Assembly: GCA_963082975.1 (NCBI GenBank)
Contig: OY720345.1
Coordinates: 3,981,001 to 4,045,000 of the forward strand
From: Labia minor
Taxonomy: Eukaryota; Arthropoda; Insecta; Dermaptera; Spongiphoridae
Length of the DNA stretch: 64,000 nt
Reading direction: 5' to 3'
The stretch's first letter is position 1. Each line of letters opens with the position of its first letter. Positions 1 to 10,617 of the stretch are shown here, piece by piece. A model generated the notes under the pieces. The model was given only the letters and a program-made list of their open reading frames with translations, did no database searches and was not told the DNA's origin. The position numbers and the translations under genes are program-made.

Positions 1-1378
1 ATTTAAAACCAGAATTTTTAATTTTTTCAAGGTATTAAAGAAATATTTTTTTTTTTTTTTTTTATTTTAATTAATCATAAATTAAGCACTTTAATTGATT
101 TCTAAATATTCTAGATTTTTAATTGATATTTTGACAGGAATACCTAATATATATTTATGTGTTTAACTAAATTCAATTACTTAATATTCATTTTTTCAAA
201 GAGAAAAGAAAATAAAAAAAATAAATAAATAAATAAATTTGTTAACAAAAATAATTAATTAGTTATATCAATTTGTTTTACAAACTCTACAACACAACAA
301 CTTTATAATAAGAATTTAATTATATTTTATATCAAAATTAGAGTCTGTCACTTGTCGCTCTTTCTTGAACACCTTTTAAAATTTTTAAAATTATTTTCAA
401 CTAAAATCTCTATAATTACAAATTTTTTAAATCCTGTTTATGACTGTACTGAGACTTGAATCCATCATCAATCAATTGGTAAAAATATTTTGTTTATATT
501 TCATATTTTATTTTATTTTATTTGATTGAATTATTGAATGAATGTTGATGGATTCCCTCGAGGAGAATATTATTTTCATGGAGATTGTCCGATTACAAAA
601 CTCAATCTAAACTGAGTGAGGGACACCCGCAAAGTTAGCAAATACGTACATTGAAGCCAGGGCGGCCAGCCGGTGGCATACGTGCCAGAGTTACTTACAA
701 GCCCACTCCTCTCACAACCCCCTCCCCTCCCCTCCCCCTCCCCCATCCCACACTCACTTTACCTCTTCATTCTAACCTTGTCTTGGAATTCTATTTTCAC
801 CTGTGGATTGCATTGGATCCGCTCACAAGGATTGTATTGGTATACACAAAATGCAATCGTGTAGTTGTCTTTAACTATTCATATTCCTTACTACTACTAC
901 TCCACTGAGATATCATCAATTATTTATGCAATCCTTTATTTTCTCTCTCTCTCTCTCTCTCTTTTATTATTTATATATATGCACGTGTATATTTACAAGG
1001 GAAATGTTGAATTAAATTATTTTTTTATAATTTCAATTGATTTTAAAAATACTATTACACATCTTCATACCAATATATAATTTGATATTCACTCACTTGT
1101 TTCCTTTTATTATATTATTAAAATAATAATTTCTCTCTCTCTCTCTTCATTTTTGTTTATAAATTCAAAAATAAAGAAATATTAAAAGGGACAAAGTGAT
1201 CGTTAATAGAGTCATTATTAATGAAATTATGTCCTATAATTTTAAATTCTATTCTAATAGTATTAAATAATATTTTGTTCATTTACCAGCCTTTAAAGTT
1301 ATAAAATGTTATTAATGACGAGATGTTTATTTATTTATTATTCATTTGATTTTTAATATTATTAAAAAAATATTAATA
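1..1378. other. AT-rich upstream DNA with a GC-rich patch
   Basis: No gene is supported here. Most of the stretch is low-complexity A/T with short (CT)n runs near 943-962 and 1133-1146. A GC-richer block at about 540-830 stands out, including a pyrimidine-rich C/T tract near 718-750. It could be a distal regulatory element of the hemocyanin gene or a fragment of an unrecognised repeat. The short open frames across it have no recognisable content. Confidence 0.4.
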
Positions 1379-1613
1379 CAGCGTTTTCCAACCTGTGGGG
1401 AACCAATTTCATGTGCCCGCAAACTTTTGAAAATTTTCGATTTTTTTTTTAAATTTTTTTCAATATGGTTCTAAAAAAGAAGGTCAGCTGTTATTATATT
1501 ATTTCAGAAATATGCCTGACTATTGAAAAAGGAAATTAGATTATTACAAAAATTAAGGGGGATTTTTTTTAAAAAAAGGGGGGCGCCGGTACAGAAAGGT
1601 TGAAAAACCACTG
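1379..1613. mobile_element. hAT-like MITE, family 1, copy 1
   Basis: The element begins CAGCGTTTTCCAACC and ends with an inverted match (GGTTGAAAAACCACTG). It is flanked by a perfect 8 bp duplication TATTAATA at 1371-1378 and 1614-1621. An 8 bp duplication with CAG...CTG ends is typical of hAT transposons. It has no transposase. A related copy lies at 42019-42371. Confidence 0.85.
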
Positions 1614-1621
1614 TATTAATA

Positions 1622-2119
1622 TAATTGATATTTAATCATAAAACTTAAAAATCATAATATTAAAATTTTTCGAAAGAAAATACCTACAGAAACTACATAT
1701 ACTCGTACATACATATGTATATTATACGTAGATACATTCAACAATATTAATATAATAATATCAATAGGGTGGAAGTGTTGAAAAGAAAATAGAACAAAAA
1801 AATCTGTTTTTCTTACTTATTAATAGGAAACATACGAGATACGATAACGAAATCAAAATAAAATTGAAAATGTATTAAAAGTATGGATAGTAGGATTGAA
1901 ATGTCCAAATCAATCAAATCTAAATTGAGAGAAATACATTAAAAATAAAACCAAACCAATCAATCGCTTTATTATTATATATAAATATTTGATAGGGGAA
2001 GAATATTTATTTATTGACTTGTTATGAAGGTGGGTGGGTGGGTGGGAGGGAGGGAGTTTTAGACAAGATAAGCAAATGAAGCACTCGGCACGGATCTCAC
2101 ACGGCACATTTTTGATGGA
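1622..2119. other. Hemocyanin upstream region
   Basis: No gene is seen. The stretch is A/T rich and contains a (GGGT)n-like G-rich run near 2031-2055. It is presumed to hold the proximal promoter of the hemocyanin gene. Confidence 0.4.
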
Positions 2120-2127
2120 TATAAAAG
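2120..2127 (+). promoter_or_regulatory. TATA box of the hemocyanin gene
   Basis: TATAAAAG lies 80-87 bp before the hemocyanin ATG. Transcription would start about 25-35 bp downstream, near 2150-2168, giving a short 5'UTR of roughly 40-55 nt. Confidence 0.65.
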
Positions 2128-2206
2128 ATGCTTGAAATTGGTTATATGTAGAGGAGAGGGGGGATTCTCATTGTCTTTGAGAAGAGGAGATTAATTAATC
2201 CTCAAA

Positions 2207-5200
2207 ATGAATTGGTTTCCCATTTTATTGGTAGCAGTTGTTTCTATTGCAAGTCTTCATGGGGCAAGCGTTCCCGGTAAGTAATTCTTCTTCTTCTTCT
2301 TCTTCTTCTTCTTTCTTCTTCTTTTTAAATTCATTTTAATATTAAAATGTATCATAATATATAAAATAATTTAATTTATTTAGCTGAAACCGATTTTGTT
2401 ATGAAACAACATGAAATTTTAAAACTTCTTCTTAAAGTTCATGAACCAAATCGTAACAAAGATCAGGTGGAGATTGCCAACAATTATGATCCTACAACAG
2501 TACTCACCAACTATAAAAATCCAACACCAGTAAAGACATTATTAAAAGCTTATAAAGCTGGTACACTACTGCCCCGTGGAGATATCTTTACACTCTTTAA
2601 TGATAAACATCGTAGTGAGATGATCCTACTATTTGAGGCTCTCTATTATTCCAATGATTGGGATACCTTCCATAAAACTGCTTGTTGGGCAAGAGATCGT
2701 ATTAATGAAGGGCAATATGTTTATGCCTTATCGGTTGCTGTCTTACATCGAAGTGATACTCGAGGAATTGTTCTGCCACCTTCTTATGAAATTTATCCAC
2801 ATTTGTATGTCAACAGTGAAGTAATTCATGCCGCTTACAAAGCTAAAATGCGTCAAGAACCAGCAATAGTACGAATGAACTTTACTGGTAATCAAACATG
2901 GAAAACATTTTCGAATTTTCGAATAATTGTTCTATTTATTATTCTATTATTATATTCTTTTTGTTTTTTGTTTTTTTTTTCAATCACACACACACAGGTA
3001 CAATCAGAAATCCTGAACAACGGGTTGCTTATCTCGGTGAAGATATCGGAATGAATAGTCATCACGCTCATTGGCACATGGACTATCCATTCTGGTGGAA
3101 AGAACAAGAATATGGGATTCATAAAGATCGTAAAGGAGAACTTTTCTATTATATGCATCATCAATTAATTGCCAGATTTGATTTGGAAAGACTTTCAAAC
3201 AATTTACCAGTTGTTGAACCACTTTCATGGGATCAAAAAATTGAAAATGGCTTCTACCCTCAGACTACCTATCGAGTTGGAGGAGAATTCCCTGCTAGAC
3301 CAGACAATTATGATTTCCATGATTTAGAAAACATTAAAATTAAAGATATGATTGATTATACTCGAAGAATTCGTGAAGCTATTGCTCAACAAGCTGTCAT
3401 TACGGTATTTTATTTTTATTTTTATTTTTTTTTTTTTAAATATTTAATAATTTTTTAAAAAAATCAAAACATTAAATTATTATATTTTTTTTATAGAAAT
3501 CAGGCGAATATTATTATTTAAATAATTCACAAGGAATTGAAATTCTTGGAGATATTATGGAACCATCCCATGATTCAAAACATCCTAAATATTATGGTGC
3601 TCTTCATAATTATGGACATATTTTACTTGGACAAATCACTGATCCCAAAGGAAAATTCAACGTAACTCATTAAAAATAAAATAAAATAAAATTAATTATT
3701 AAATGAATGATATTATCAATTAATATTTCACAAACAAATTATCTCTTACTTAGATGCCACCTGGTGTGATGGAACATTTTGAAACTGCAACACGTGATCC
3801 AGCCTTTTTTAGATTACATAAATATATTGACAATCTCTTTAAATTGCACAAAGACATGTTAACACCCTATACTAAAGATGAGGTAAAATAAAAATCATTT
3901 AAATATTTATATATTTTTATTAAGAATTATGTAAGGCGCCATTGGGTGAGTGGGTAGCGAACCTGCCTCACATGGTCCCGGGTTCAAGTCCCGGGCCTGG
4001 CAAGGGAATTTCCCAAGTTGGGATCTATGGGATGGAGTCAACCCAGCCTCCGGGAACAACATTGGGGAAAGGCTACTTGATAGCGCCTCCGATCAAGAAA
4101 ATCAAGATAAAGGTTGAGAGGATCCGTTCTACTGATCATAGGACACCTCATTGATATAACCGGCTTGATAGGCGTTGTCCTTGCGTAGGTCGTACAAAGG
4201 CAGAGGTTTTTTTTTTTTTTTATTAAGAATTATATTTATTTTTTTTTTTTTGTTGTAGTTGAGCCTTAAGGGAGTAGTAATTAAGAATATCAATGTTGAT
4301 GAATTAGTCACTTATTTTGAAGACTTTGATATTGATTTATTGAATGCTCTTGATGATACTCTTGAATTGGATGATGTTGAAATTAAAGCCAGAGTACGTC
4401 GACTGAATCACAAACCTTTCACCTACAAGATTGAAGTTGATGCTGACAAAGAAGAGACTGTAGCCGTTCGAGTTTATTTAGGTCCTAAATATGATTGGTA
4501 TGGACAAGTGATTCCTTTGAATGAAAAAAGATTATATATGGTGGAATTGGATAAATATGTAACAAAATTGACTGCCGGACATAACAATCTTATAAGAAAA
4601 TCAAGTGAATCAAGTGTCACCATTCCAGATCGAGAAACTACCAAAGTTCTTCACCAAAAAGTCAATGATGCATTGAAAAATAACATTCCTCTACAAGTTA
4701 ATAAAGTAAGTAAGATACTAGAATATTCAACTCTCTAAAGATCAATTTACACGGACTTAGTTCTTGCCATTAGTTCAGGGGTGGGCAAATACTTTTAATC
4801 GCGGGCCTTTTGAACTCCCGCCGGCCCGTTGAAAAAGTTGGCTCTTATTTTGATTTTTCGTTTAATATCTCTCTAAAAAAAAATTTTTATTAGTGTTTTC
4901 GAAATATGTTCCTCTGGCCCGGAAGAGATTTTGAAAATTTCATTTTGGCCCGCGCCTAAAAGTATTTGCCCACCCCTGAACTAATGACAAGTACTGTAGC
5001 CCGTGTAAATTGGACTTAATAAAATAATATAATAATTTATATCACACACAATTCATGTTTTATTATTATTATTATTATAATTTAAAAAAATAAATAAATA
5101 AATAAATAAATAAAATAAAATAAAATTTTTCTTTTTAATTAAAGGATTATAGACATTGTGGATATCCAGATCGTCTTCTTTTACCTAAAGGAAAAGTAGA

Positions 5201-5429
5201 AGGTATGCCATACACTTTATATGTGATATTGACCGATTATGAACAAGAAAAAGTGAATGATGTCTCACATGAATATGATTATGGTGGCTCGTTAAGCTAT
5301 TGTGGTACTCTTGGACATAAATATCCAGACTCGAAACCAATGGGCTATCCATGGGACCGTCCAATTGGCCGGGAATTTTATGTACCCAATATGTATGAAA
5401 AAGATGTCATTATTACTCACAAGGAATAA
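2207..5429 (+). CDS. Hemocyanin subunit (secreted oxygen carrier), seven exons
   Basis: Type-3 copper oxygen-transport protein of hemolymph, assembled as hexamers. Coding exons are 2207-2276, 2384-2887, 2998-3404, 3497-3661, 3754-3882, 4259-4705 and 5145-5429. All junctions are GT-AG, phases agree, and the product is 668 aa, normal for the family. The start is the first ATG after the TATA box and opens a signal peptide (about residues 1-20, [20 protein letters not shown]), which insect prophenoloxidases lack. CuA ligands are H214 and H218 (NSHHAHWH) plus H245 (YYMHHQ). CuB ligands are H364 and H368 (ALHNYGH) plus H404 (FRLHKYID). Both hemocyanin signatures are visible (YLGEDIGMN...H...P and TATRDPAFF). 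With all six histidines it should bind oxygen, unlike hexamerins. An NFT glycosylation sequon lies at the exon 2-3 boundary. The subunit type cannot be assigned from sequence alone. Confidence 0.95.
2286..2325. repeat. (TTC)n microsatellite in hemocyanin intron 1
   Basis: Uninterrupted CTT/TTC triplets begin a few bases after the first splice donor and run into a T-rich tract. It is a simple repeat and probably polymorphic. Confidence 0.85.
3935..4220 (+). mobile_element. tRNA-derived SINE with poly(T) tail, copy 1
   Basis: It has a pol III box A-like TGGGTGAGTGG at 3943-3953 and a perfect box B GGTTCAAGTCC at 3981-3991. A tRNA-unrelated body follows and ends in a run of T. It is flanked by an exact 13 bp duplication TATTAAGAATTAT at 3918-3930 and 4221-4233, the mark of target-primed retroposition. 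It lies in hemocyanin intron 5 in the same orientation as the gene. The open frame at 3942-4154 is an accident of the SINE and is not a gene. Five related copies occur in the window. Confidence 0.9.
4743..5012. mobile_element. Palindromic MITE with hAT-like core, hemocyanin intron 6
   Basis: The inner ends at 4776 and 4978 are CAGGGGTGGGCAAATAC and its inverse, a classic hAT terminus. The inverted repeat continues outward beyond these ends to CAATTTACACGG at 4743 and its inverse ending at 5012. The 8 bp flanks of the hAT ends are reverse complements of each other rather than direct repeats. The visible element is therefore either one long-TIR MITE or a hAT end embedded in a longer foldback. 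Confidence 0.75.
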
Positions 5430-5430
5430 A
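5425..5430 (+). promoter_or_regulatory. Possible poly(A) signal overlapping the hemocyanin stop
   Basis: AATAAA overlaps the TAA stop codon, so it could give a very short 3'UTR of about 20-30 nt. Alternative AATAAA hexamers at about 5830 and 5840 would place a 263 bp MITE inside the 3'UTR. Confidence 0.4.
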
Positions 5431-5496
5431 ATAGATACAATCGATTCTAATTCTAATATATATATGTAAATTATATGTAAATTATATATATCCATA

Positions 5497-5759
5497 ATAG
5501 TGTTAAAGCATGTTTGGCTAAAGGAACGTTAGAGCCGCTGGATTAGTTTGTTTTTTATTGGAAATATATTTCATTATAAAATACTAAACCCAAATTTTTT
5601 CTAATATTTAATCTTTTTTTTTATGATTTTCTCATTTATAAAACATTTTAAGAAAATTAATTATATATTTTAATCTAGATTATATAACTTAACATTAACA
5701 AGTTAATCATTAATCCAGCGCCTCTAACGTTCCTTCAGCCAAACAAGGTTTAACACTAT
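5497..5759. mobile_element. MITE with TA duplication, just downstream of hemocyanin
   Basis: Inverted ends are ATAGTGTTAAAGCATG... and the matching ...TTTAACACTAT, with about 50 bp of imperfect inverted repeat that includes GGAACGTTAGAG. TA dinucleotides flank both sides (5495-5496 and 5760-5761). This suggests a Tc1/mariner-type or similar mobiliser. There is no coding content. Confidence 0.8.
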
Positions 5760-5919
5760 TATCGATATATATAATTTACACATATATAAATAATAATTTT
5801 TGTAATCTGTGTTTAATATTTTAATTAAAATAATAAACAGAAATAAAACCATTTAACGATATTTTTCTTTCAATTATTTCATAAATAAATTTATTCATCT
5901 ATATCTATCTATCTATCTA

Positions 5920-7048
5920 AGGTAATGGCACCTATAGATGACACTTTTGAATTTAAACTAAAAAAATAAGCAAATTTTAAAACATACGCGGAATTTTTTT
6001 TTTAAATGATAGTTTTGTTTTTCCACCACCTGAGATATCCAACAACAATACAATAAGTCGCCCTATTTTTTTTCTTTTAACTTGAAAAGCAGACCGGATC
6101 GTCAACAATTGATTTTTTCAACAAATCTTAAAGATAACCTTAAGGGAAGTAATGTTCTTAATTAGTATTTTATATTTTTATTTTCATATTTATCAAGAAT
6201 TTAATAACTACATTATAAAATAGACTTAATATAGATGTAAATCACTTCAATTTAAACACCTAATTTTTAAAAGTATCTTTTTTATCAACCGTGTCATCTA
6301 TAGGTGCCCCTAAAAATTGTTTTTCCTATAGATGACAGCAATAGGTTTTTAAAAAAATTGTCTATTATATTAATAGCTGTAAAGAGGAGATAATTTTATA
6401 TAATTCAACCAAATTGCATGTCTGAATAAAGGTGACACTGTGTTTTATCTTTAGGTTTCTCATTGTCAGAAAATTTTTTTCTGTTCCAGAACTTCAAACA
6501 CTATTTTTTTGAAAATTTTTTTAAATTACTCTGTTCTCAATGTATAAATAAAAATGCATAATTAAAAAAGATTTGTTTAAAATCAATTTTTTATTTTATT
6601 ATAATATTCAGCTAAAAATAAAATCAATCCCAATAAATATATCTAATGTATCATTATATTTATGAAACCTGATTTTTTTATTATAACTAAAGTTAAAGCA
6701 GCAACAAGACGTTGGAAAGATGTTTTACTTTGTAAATAAATAAGTTGAAGATAAAGAGAGCAAGCAAAGTGAAAAAAAGTAGATGTCATCTTTGGGTTTC
6801 ATAATTGTCATCATTAGGTTCCACCAAAATTTTTGGTGTCATCTATAGGTGCCATTTGATTACTTTGAAAAAAAATTATATTTCCTCTTAAACTCATATA
6901 AAAGTTTAAAATATTTATCCTGGTGATAAACGGTAAGATAAGCTTTATAATAACCAAAAGATTTTTTTTGTGAGACGTATAGTTTCAGTTTTATAAAAGA
7001 AAATAGCGACAAGAGCGCTTAAAATGTCATCTATTGGTGCCATTACCT
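5920..7048. mobile_element. 1.13 kb non-autonomous DNA transposon with repeated terminal motif
   Basis: A 24 bp terminal inverted repeat begins AGGTAATGGCACC and continues into the box ATAGATGACA, with one mismatch between the ends. TA lies on both sides, within a (TATC)n repeat. The motif TGTCATCTATAGGTGCC, or partial forms, recurs inside at about 6290, 6327, 6781 and 6838. These look like several transposase-binding sites. No transposase open frame is present. Confidence 0.8.
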
Positions 7049-7050
7049 TA

Positions 7051-7653
7051 TCTATCTATTTACTAATATAATTAATCACTTTTTCTCTAAAAAAAATTAT
7101 TGAAAGTTTTTAATATCGTATGTGTTTTAAACTATGTAGTAGATTTATTTATAAGGAATTTAATTATTCTATCATCATTTTTATTTATTCTAATATATGT
7201 AGAAAGAGAATATAGGAATTAATATAATAAATTTGACCACAAATAATTATAAATAAATATTTAAACTTATAGATAATCTATTGTTGAATGTAAAGTATTA
7301 AACATTGCCTTAAAATTTTAAATAAAAAAAAATTATTCATTTTAATCTCTTTAAATTAAAGTTTAAATTTAAATTCAAATGCATATAAAAAAAAAAAATA
7401 TAACATATTACAATCAATCAATGTGAAAAAAAATAATTACTTATTATTTATTTTAAATATATATATATATATATAAAGATTCATCATTAAAAATGAGAAA
7501 CTCTGCTTTATATCGTATATTTTTCAATATTAACATTTTTTTTATGTCTTAATTATGTCTGTAATTTAATTGCTTTTAAAAACTACAATAATTAACCTCG
7601 TAGCTTTAATACGAGTACATATACAAGAAATTTATTAAGCAGAAAATGTTTAA

Positions 7654-7686
<33 letters not shown>

Positions 7687-8174
7687 ATAAAATAGTATAA
7701 GTTATAAAAAATATTATATTAAAAATTAATAATTATTATTCAAAAAATAAACACTTAACTTAAAAGAAAAAAAAATGTTTCGCCTGAATTAATTTGATTT
7801 GTATATTATAGTTAAAAACAAAAACAAACAAAAAAAAAAAATACTTCCGCGAACAAGAGAAATAATCTTATGAATGAGGAACACTCATACACAAAGTTGA
7901 AGGATTAACAAGCATTTAAAAGTAACTGTCAATATTGTTCTACAATTCTAAACAAGGTTTTTTGAAATGGATTTGATCTTATAGGAATCCTTTCTATTTA
8001 CATTAAAAACTTTGATAATTGCTTTTGCATTTTATATATATTAATAGTAAGTAAATGAACGTAAATGAAGGTTACCTTCTTTCCACTAAAAATATATTAA
8101 ATTTATTTAATTAATATTATTATTAGTTCTGCTTGAATTCCTTTGATTGATATATATATATATATACTTGTATA
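7051..8174. other. AT-rich intergenic DNA without recognised features
   Basis: Low-complexity A/T with (AT)n near 7458-7475 and a long T run at 7655-7679. I see no gene or named repeat. Confidence 0.5.
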
Positions 8175-8613
8175 TACGAGGGTGGGTGGTGGTGAAAAGT
8201 TTCCGGCCTGACCAAGAAAAACGATGTTTTTTTAAAAATTTGTTTTTCTTTATATTTCAACATTCAAAATAGCTGAGACCTGTACGATGTCAGCTGAACG
8301 TGTGCGAAATATTTTGCACAACCTTTTGAATATGGAAAACTGTGTGCAACATGGGTGCCGCGTTTGTTAACGTTAGACCAAAACTGGTTCGAAAAAACAA
8401 TTTTTACCGACAATTTGGCGCTGTAGGCGTAATCCAAACGAAATTTTGCGTCGATTCATATCTGTTGATGAGATTTAAATTAAATTAAATTTAATTAATT
8501 AAATTAATTAGAACACCGGTATGTATGAGATATGTATCCGTGTTGATGGAGATTATGTTGAAAAATATAGCATTTTCTTGGCCAGGCCGGAAACTTTTCA
8601 CCCAACCCTCGTA
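8175..8613. mobile_element. Mariner-like MITE, copy 1
   Basis: Ends TACGAGGGTGGGTG...GTGAAAAGTTTCCGGCC and the inverse match near 8575-8613 give about 45 bp terminal inverted repeats. The ends abut TA. Internal sequence includes GCTGAGACCTGTACGATGTC. A second copy in the opposite orientation lies at 28990-29447. No transposase is left. Confidence 0.8.
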
Positions 8614-9062
8614 TATTGTATATATAATTCAAAAATTAATTTTATAGTTAATGTAATGAGTTAATATATTGCAATTTCTAAAATGTAATATATATAAATT
8701 CTTTACATGGATTTGCATAAATAGACACAGTTCTAAATAAGTGACTAGAATGAGTGAAGAAAGAGAAGTATGATTAAAAACGAAATCATGTGTTGGATAT
8801 ACAAAATAATATTTGGTCGAAGGTAGCTGAGAGAAAAAATACTAATGAATGCACTATTAATTAGAATTTAGACTATGAACTTTAAAACATTCTATTAATT
8901 ATAATAATGTTAATCTGTAACTCATACATAGTACTCGGAATATTTAAATCTATATATATAAAAAAAGGTTTTTGTCTGCACATTGCTCAGAATTTAAAAA
9001 TTTTTGCATATCTTCGCGTTTCATGACCTCTAGAATCCAAAAGTGACTTTAGAATTTTTCAC

Positions 9063-9116
<54 letters not shown>
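9063..9116. repeat. (GTCT)n microsatellite inside the Helitron
   Basis: About 13 uninterrupted GTCT units lie close to the Helitron 5' end. Short GTCT runs also occur after a Helitron-like start near 21210. Confidence 0.9.
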
Positions 9117-9117
<1 letters not shown>

Positions 9118-10165
9118 CGGAAAATTACTATTTTATAGACTCAGAATTGGCTGAACCGATTTCTTTGAAATTACATCACAATATTCTTATATACCTCTAG
9201 AGTAACATAGGCTATAAATTTTATTAATATCTTATCAATAACCGCAGAAATTAATTTTTTAAAGTTTATATAATTCTCCGTGTTGTTCATTCAAGAGCAG
9301 CTCGCGGCTCACTGTCGGCCTAGCGGAATCATTTCAAACAATGAATTATCATAGAGATTCCCAATCGAAGAATTATTATAATATTTCCCTTTTTATTTTA
9401 AATTCTAATATACAAATATCAATTCAATTAAATAATTTATTCTAAAAGTTCTCAATTTAATTAAAATATTTATTAGATCATATTTTTATCTTAAATTATT
9501 TTTTATTTAATTGAATATTTCTTCTTTTCTATAATATATATATAATAATATATAAATTTTATCATTGAATAATAAAAAAAAATATTATTTAACCTGAATT
9601 AAAATGACTGAATTATATTATCTTTGTTTTTTATTTTAATTTAATTACTCTATTATTAATTACTAAATATATATATATATTATATAAAAATTAAAATATG
9701 ATGATATAAAGTTGTTTTAAATTTTTGACATTTTTAAATTGGGTATATTTTTTAAATTTATTAAAATGTCTTTTTTATTTATTAAGTTTAAAAGATTCAT
9801 TTTTATTATGTGATATTAATAAAAAATAACGATGCTCTGTGCAAGTCGAATCATGTTGCACATAATTAAATAACAATTGCCAAACAAAGAATATAATATT
9901 TTTTTAAATTCTTATATTTAAATATCATTTCAATTAAATAATTTATTCTAAAAGGTCTCATTTTAATTAATTTAATAAAATATTTAAATCACCATTCAAT
10001 TTTTTATTAATAGGCTTCTTTTTTTATTTTTAATTTTTAATAAATTCTCTTTTTTTGATATGATATTAATAAAAAATAATATTAAATTGTATATATAAAT
10101 ATAAAAATTTATAACAAGAAATTGCATGGCCTCTCTGCATCTTCAGAAATAGTTAGGGTTATAAA

Positions 10166-10385
10166 AGGGAAAAAGCTGCGATAGGCAGGGCACGTGGCAA
10201 GAATGGGAGAGGAAAAAGATATTGGTGGGAAGACCGATTGGAAAACGTCCGCTTGGAAAACCAATGACGCGTAGGAAGGGACGTAAGAGAGATGGAATAA
10301 GGGCTCAGGATAGGGACACTTGGAGAAATGTGGTTGTTGCGGCTAAGAACTTTCGAGTATCTTTGAGCCACATAGGTAGATAGAT
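10166..10385 (+). pseudogene. Non-LTR reverse transcriptase C-terminal fragment
   Basis: The translation shows the family's C-terminal GHVARMGEE motif, then in another frame RPIGKRPLGKP and AQDRDTWRNVVVAAKN. This is the region after the RT domain in LINE-type elements. Frames are broken and one expected tryptophan is a TAG stop. It sits inside the Helitron at 8949-10617. Similar fragments are at 21608-21800 and 54960-55310. Confidence 0.75.
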
Positions 10386-10617
10386 ATAACATATACAATA
10401 ATAATATATATAATTAATATAGTGATTAAATTAAAATATATTTTTTAAATAAGAACACAAAAAGAAATGAATGTTTTATGTAATATACTGATTGAAACAA
10501 AATGGATGAAAACCTTTTAATACTTTCAACCACCAAATACTATGTACAACTCGGGGGTACAGGGGGCGGAGCCCCCGTCTAGGTGTGAAGAGCGCCGAAG
10601 GCGCTCTGAGCAGCTAG

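Larger units (their letters stand above)
8949..10617 (+). mobile_element. Non-autonomous Helitron, complete copy
   Basis: The 5' end reads TCTATATATATAAAAAAAGG after an A. The 3' end has an 8 bp-stem hairpin AGAGCGCC-GAA-GGCGCTCT at 10589-10607, then GAGCAG and CTAG at 10614-10617, followed by T. This is the Helitron pattern: TC start, 3' hairpin, CTRR end, A/T insertion site. A second GC hairpin (GGGGGCGGAGCCCCC) lies just upstream. There is no Rep/helicase gene. It carries a (GTCT)n array and a reverse-transcriptase fragment. Related 3' ends occur at 21545 and 39986 on the opposite strand. Confidence 0.85.

Noticed and set aside
2892-3228. Minus-strand frames opposite hemocyanin exon 3
   Set aside because: They are antisense shadows of an exon whose + strand product carries the copper-site motifs.
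2898-3458. Continuous frame through hemocyanin intron 2 and exon 3
   Set aside because: The first 33 codons are intron sequence (poly-F and CACACA). The splice acceptor at 2997 restores the family sequence.
3935-4010. A functional tRNA gene, suggested by boxes A and B
   Set aside because: There is no acceptor stem or complete cloverleaf, the head recurs in six dispersed copies, and duplications flank it. It is a SINE promoter.
3942-4154. Open frame of 70 codons, with similar ones at 39339-39554, 56056-56274 and 62265-62468
   Set aside because: All four lie inside copies of the same SINE and translate its body. The similarity reflects the repeat and not a protein family.
9063-9116. CRISPR-like array
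   Set aside because: It is a four-base tandem repeat with no spacers, in a eukaryotic genome.
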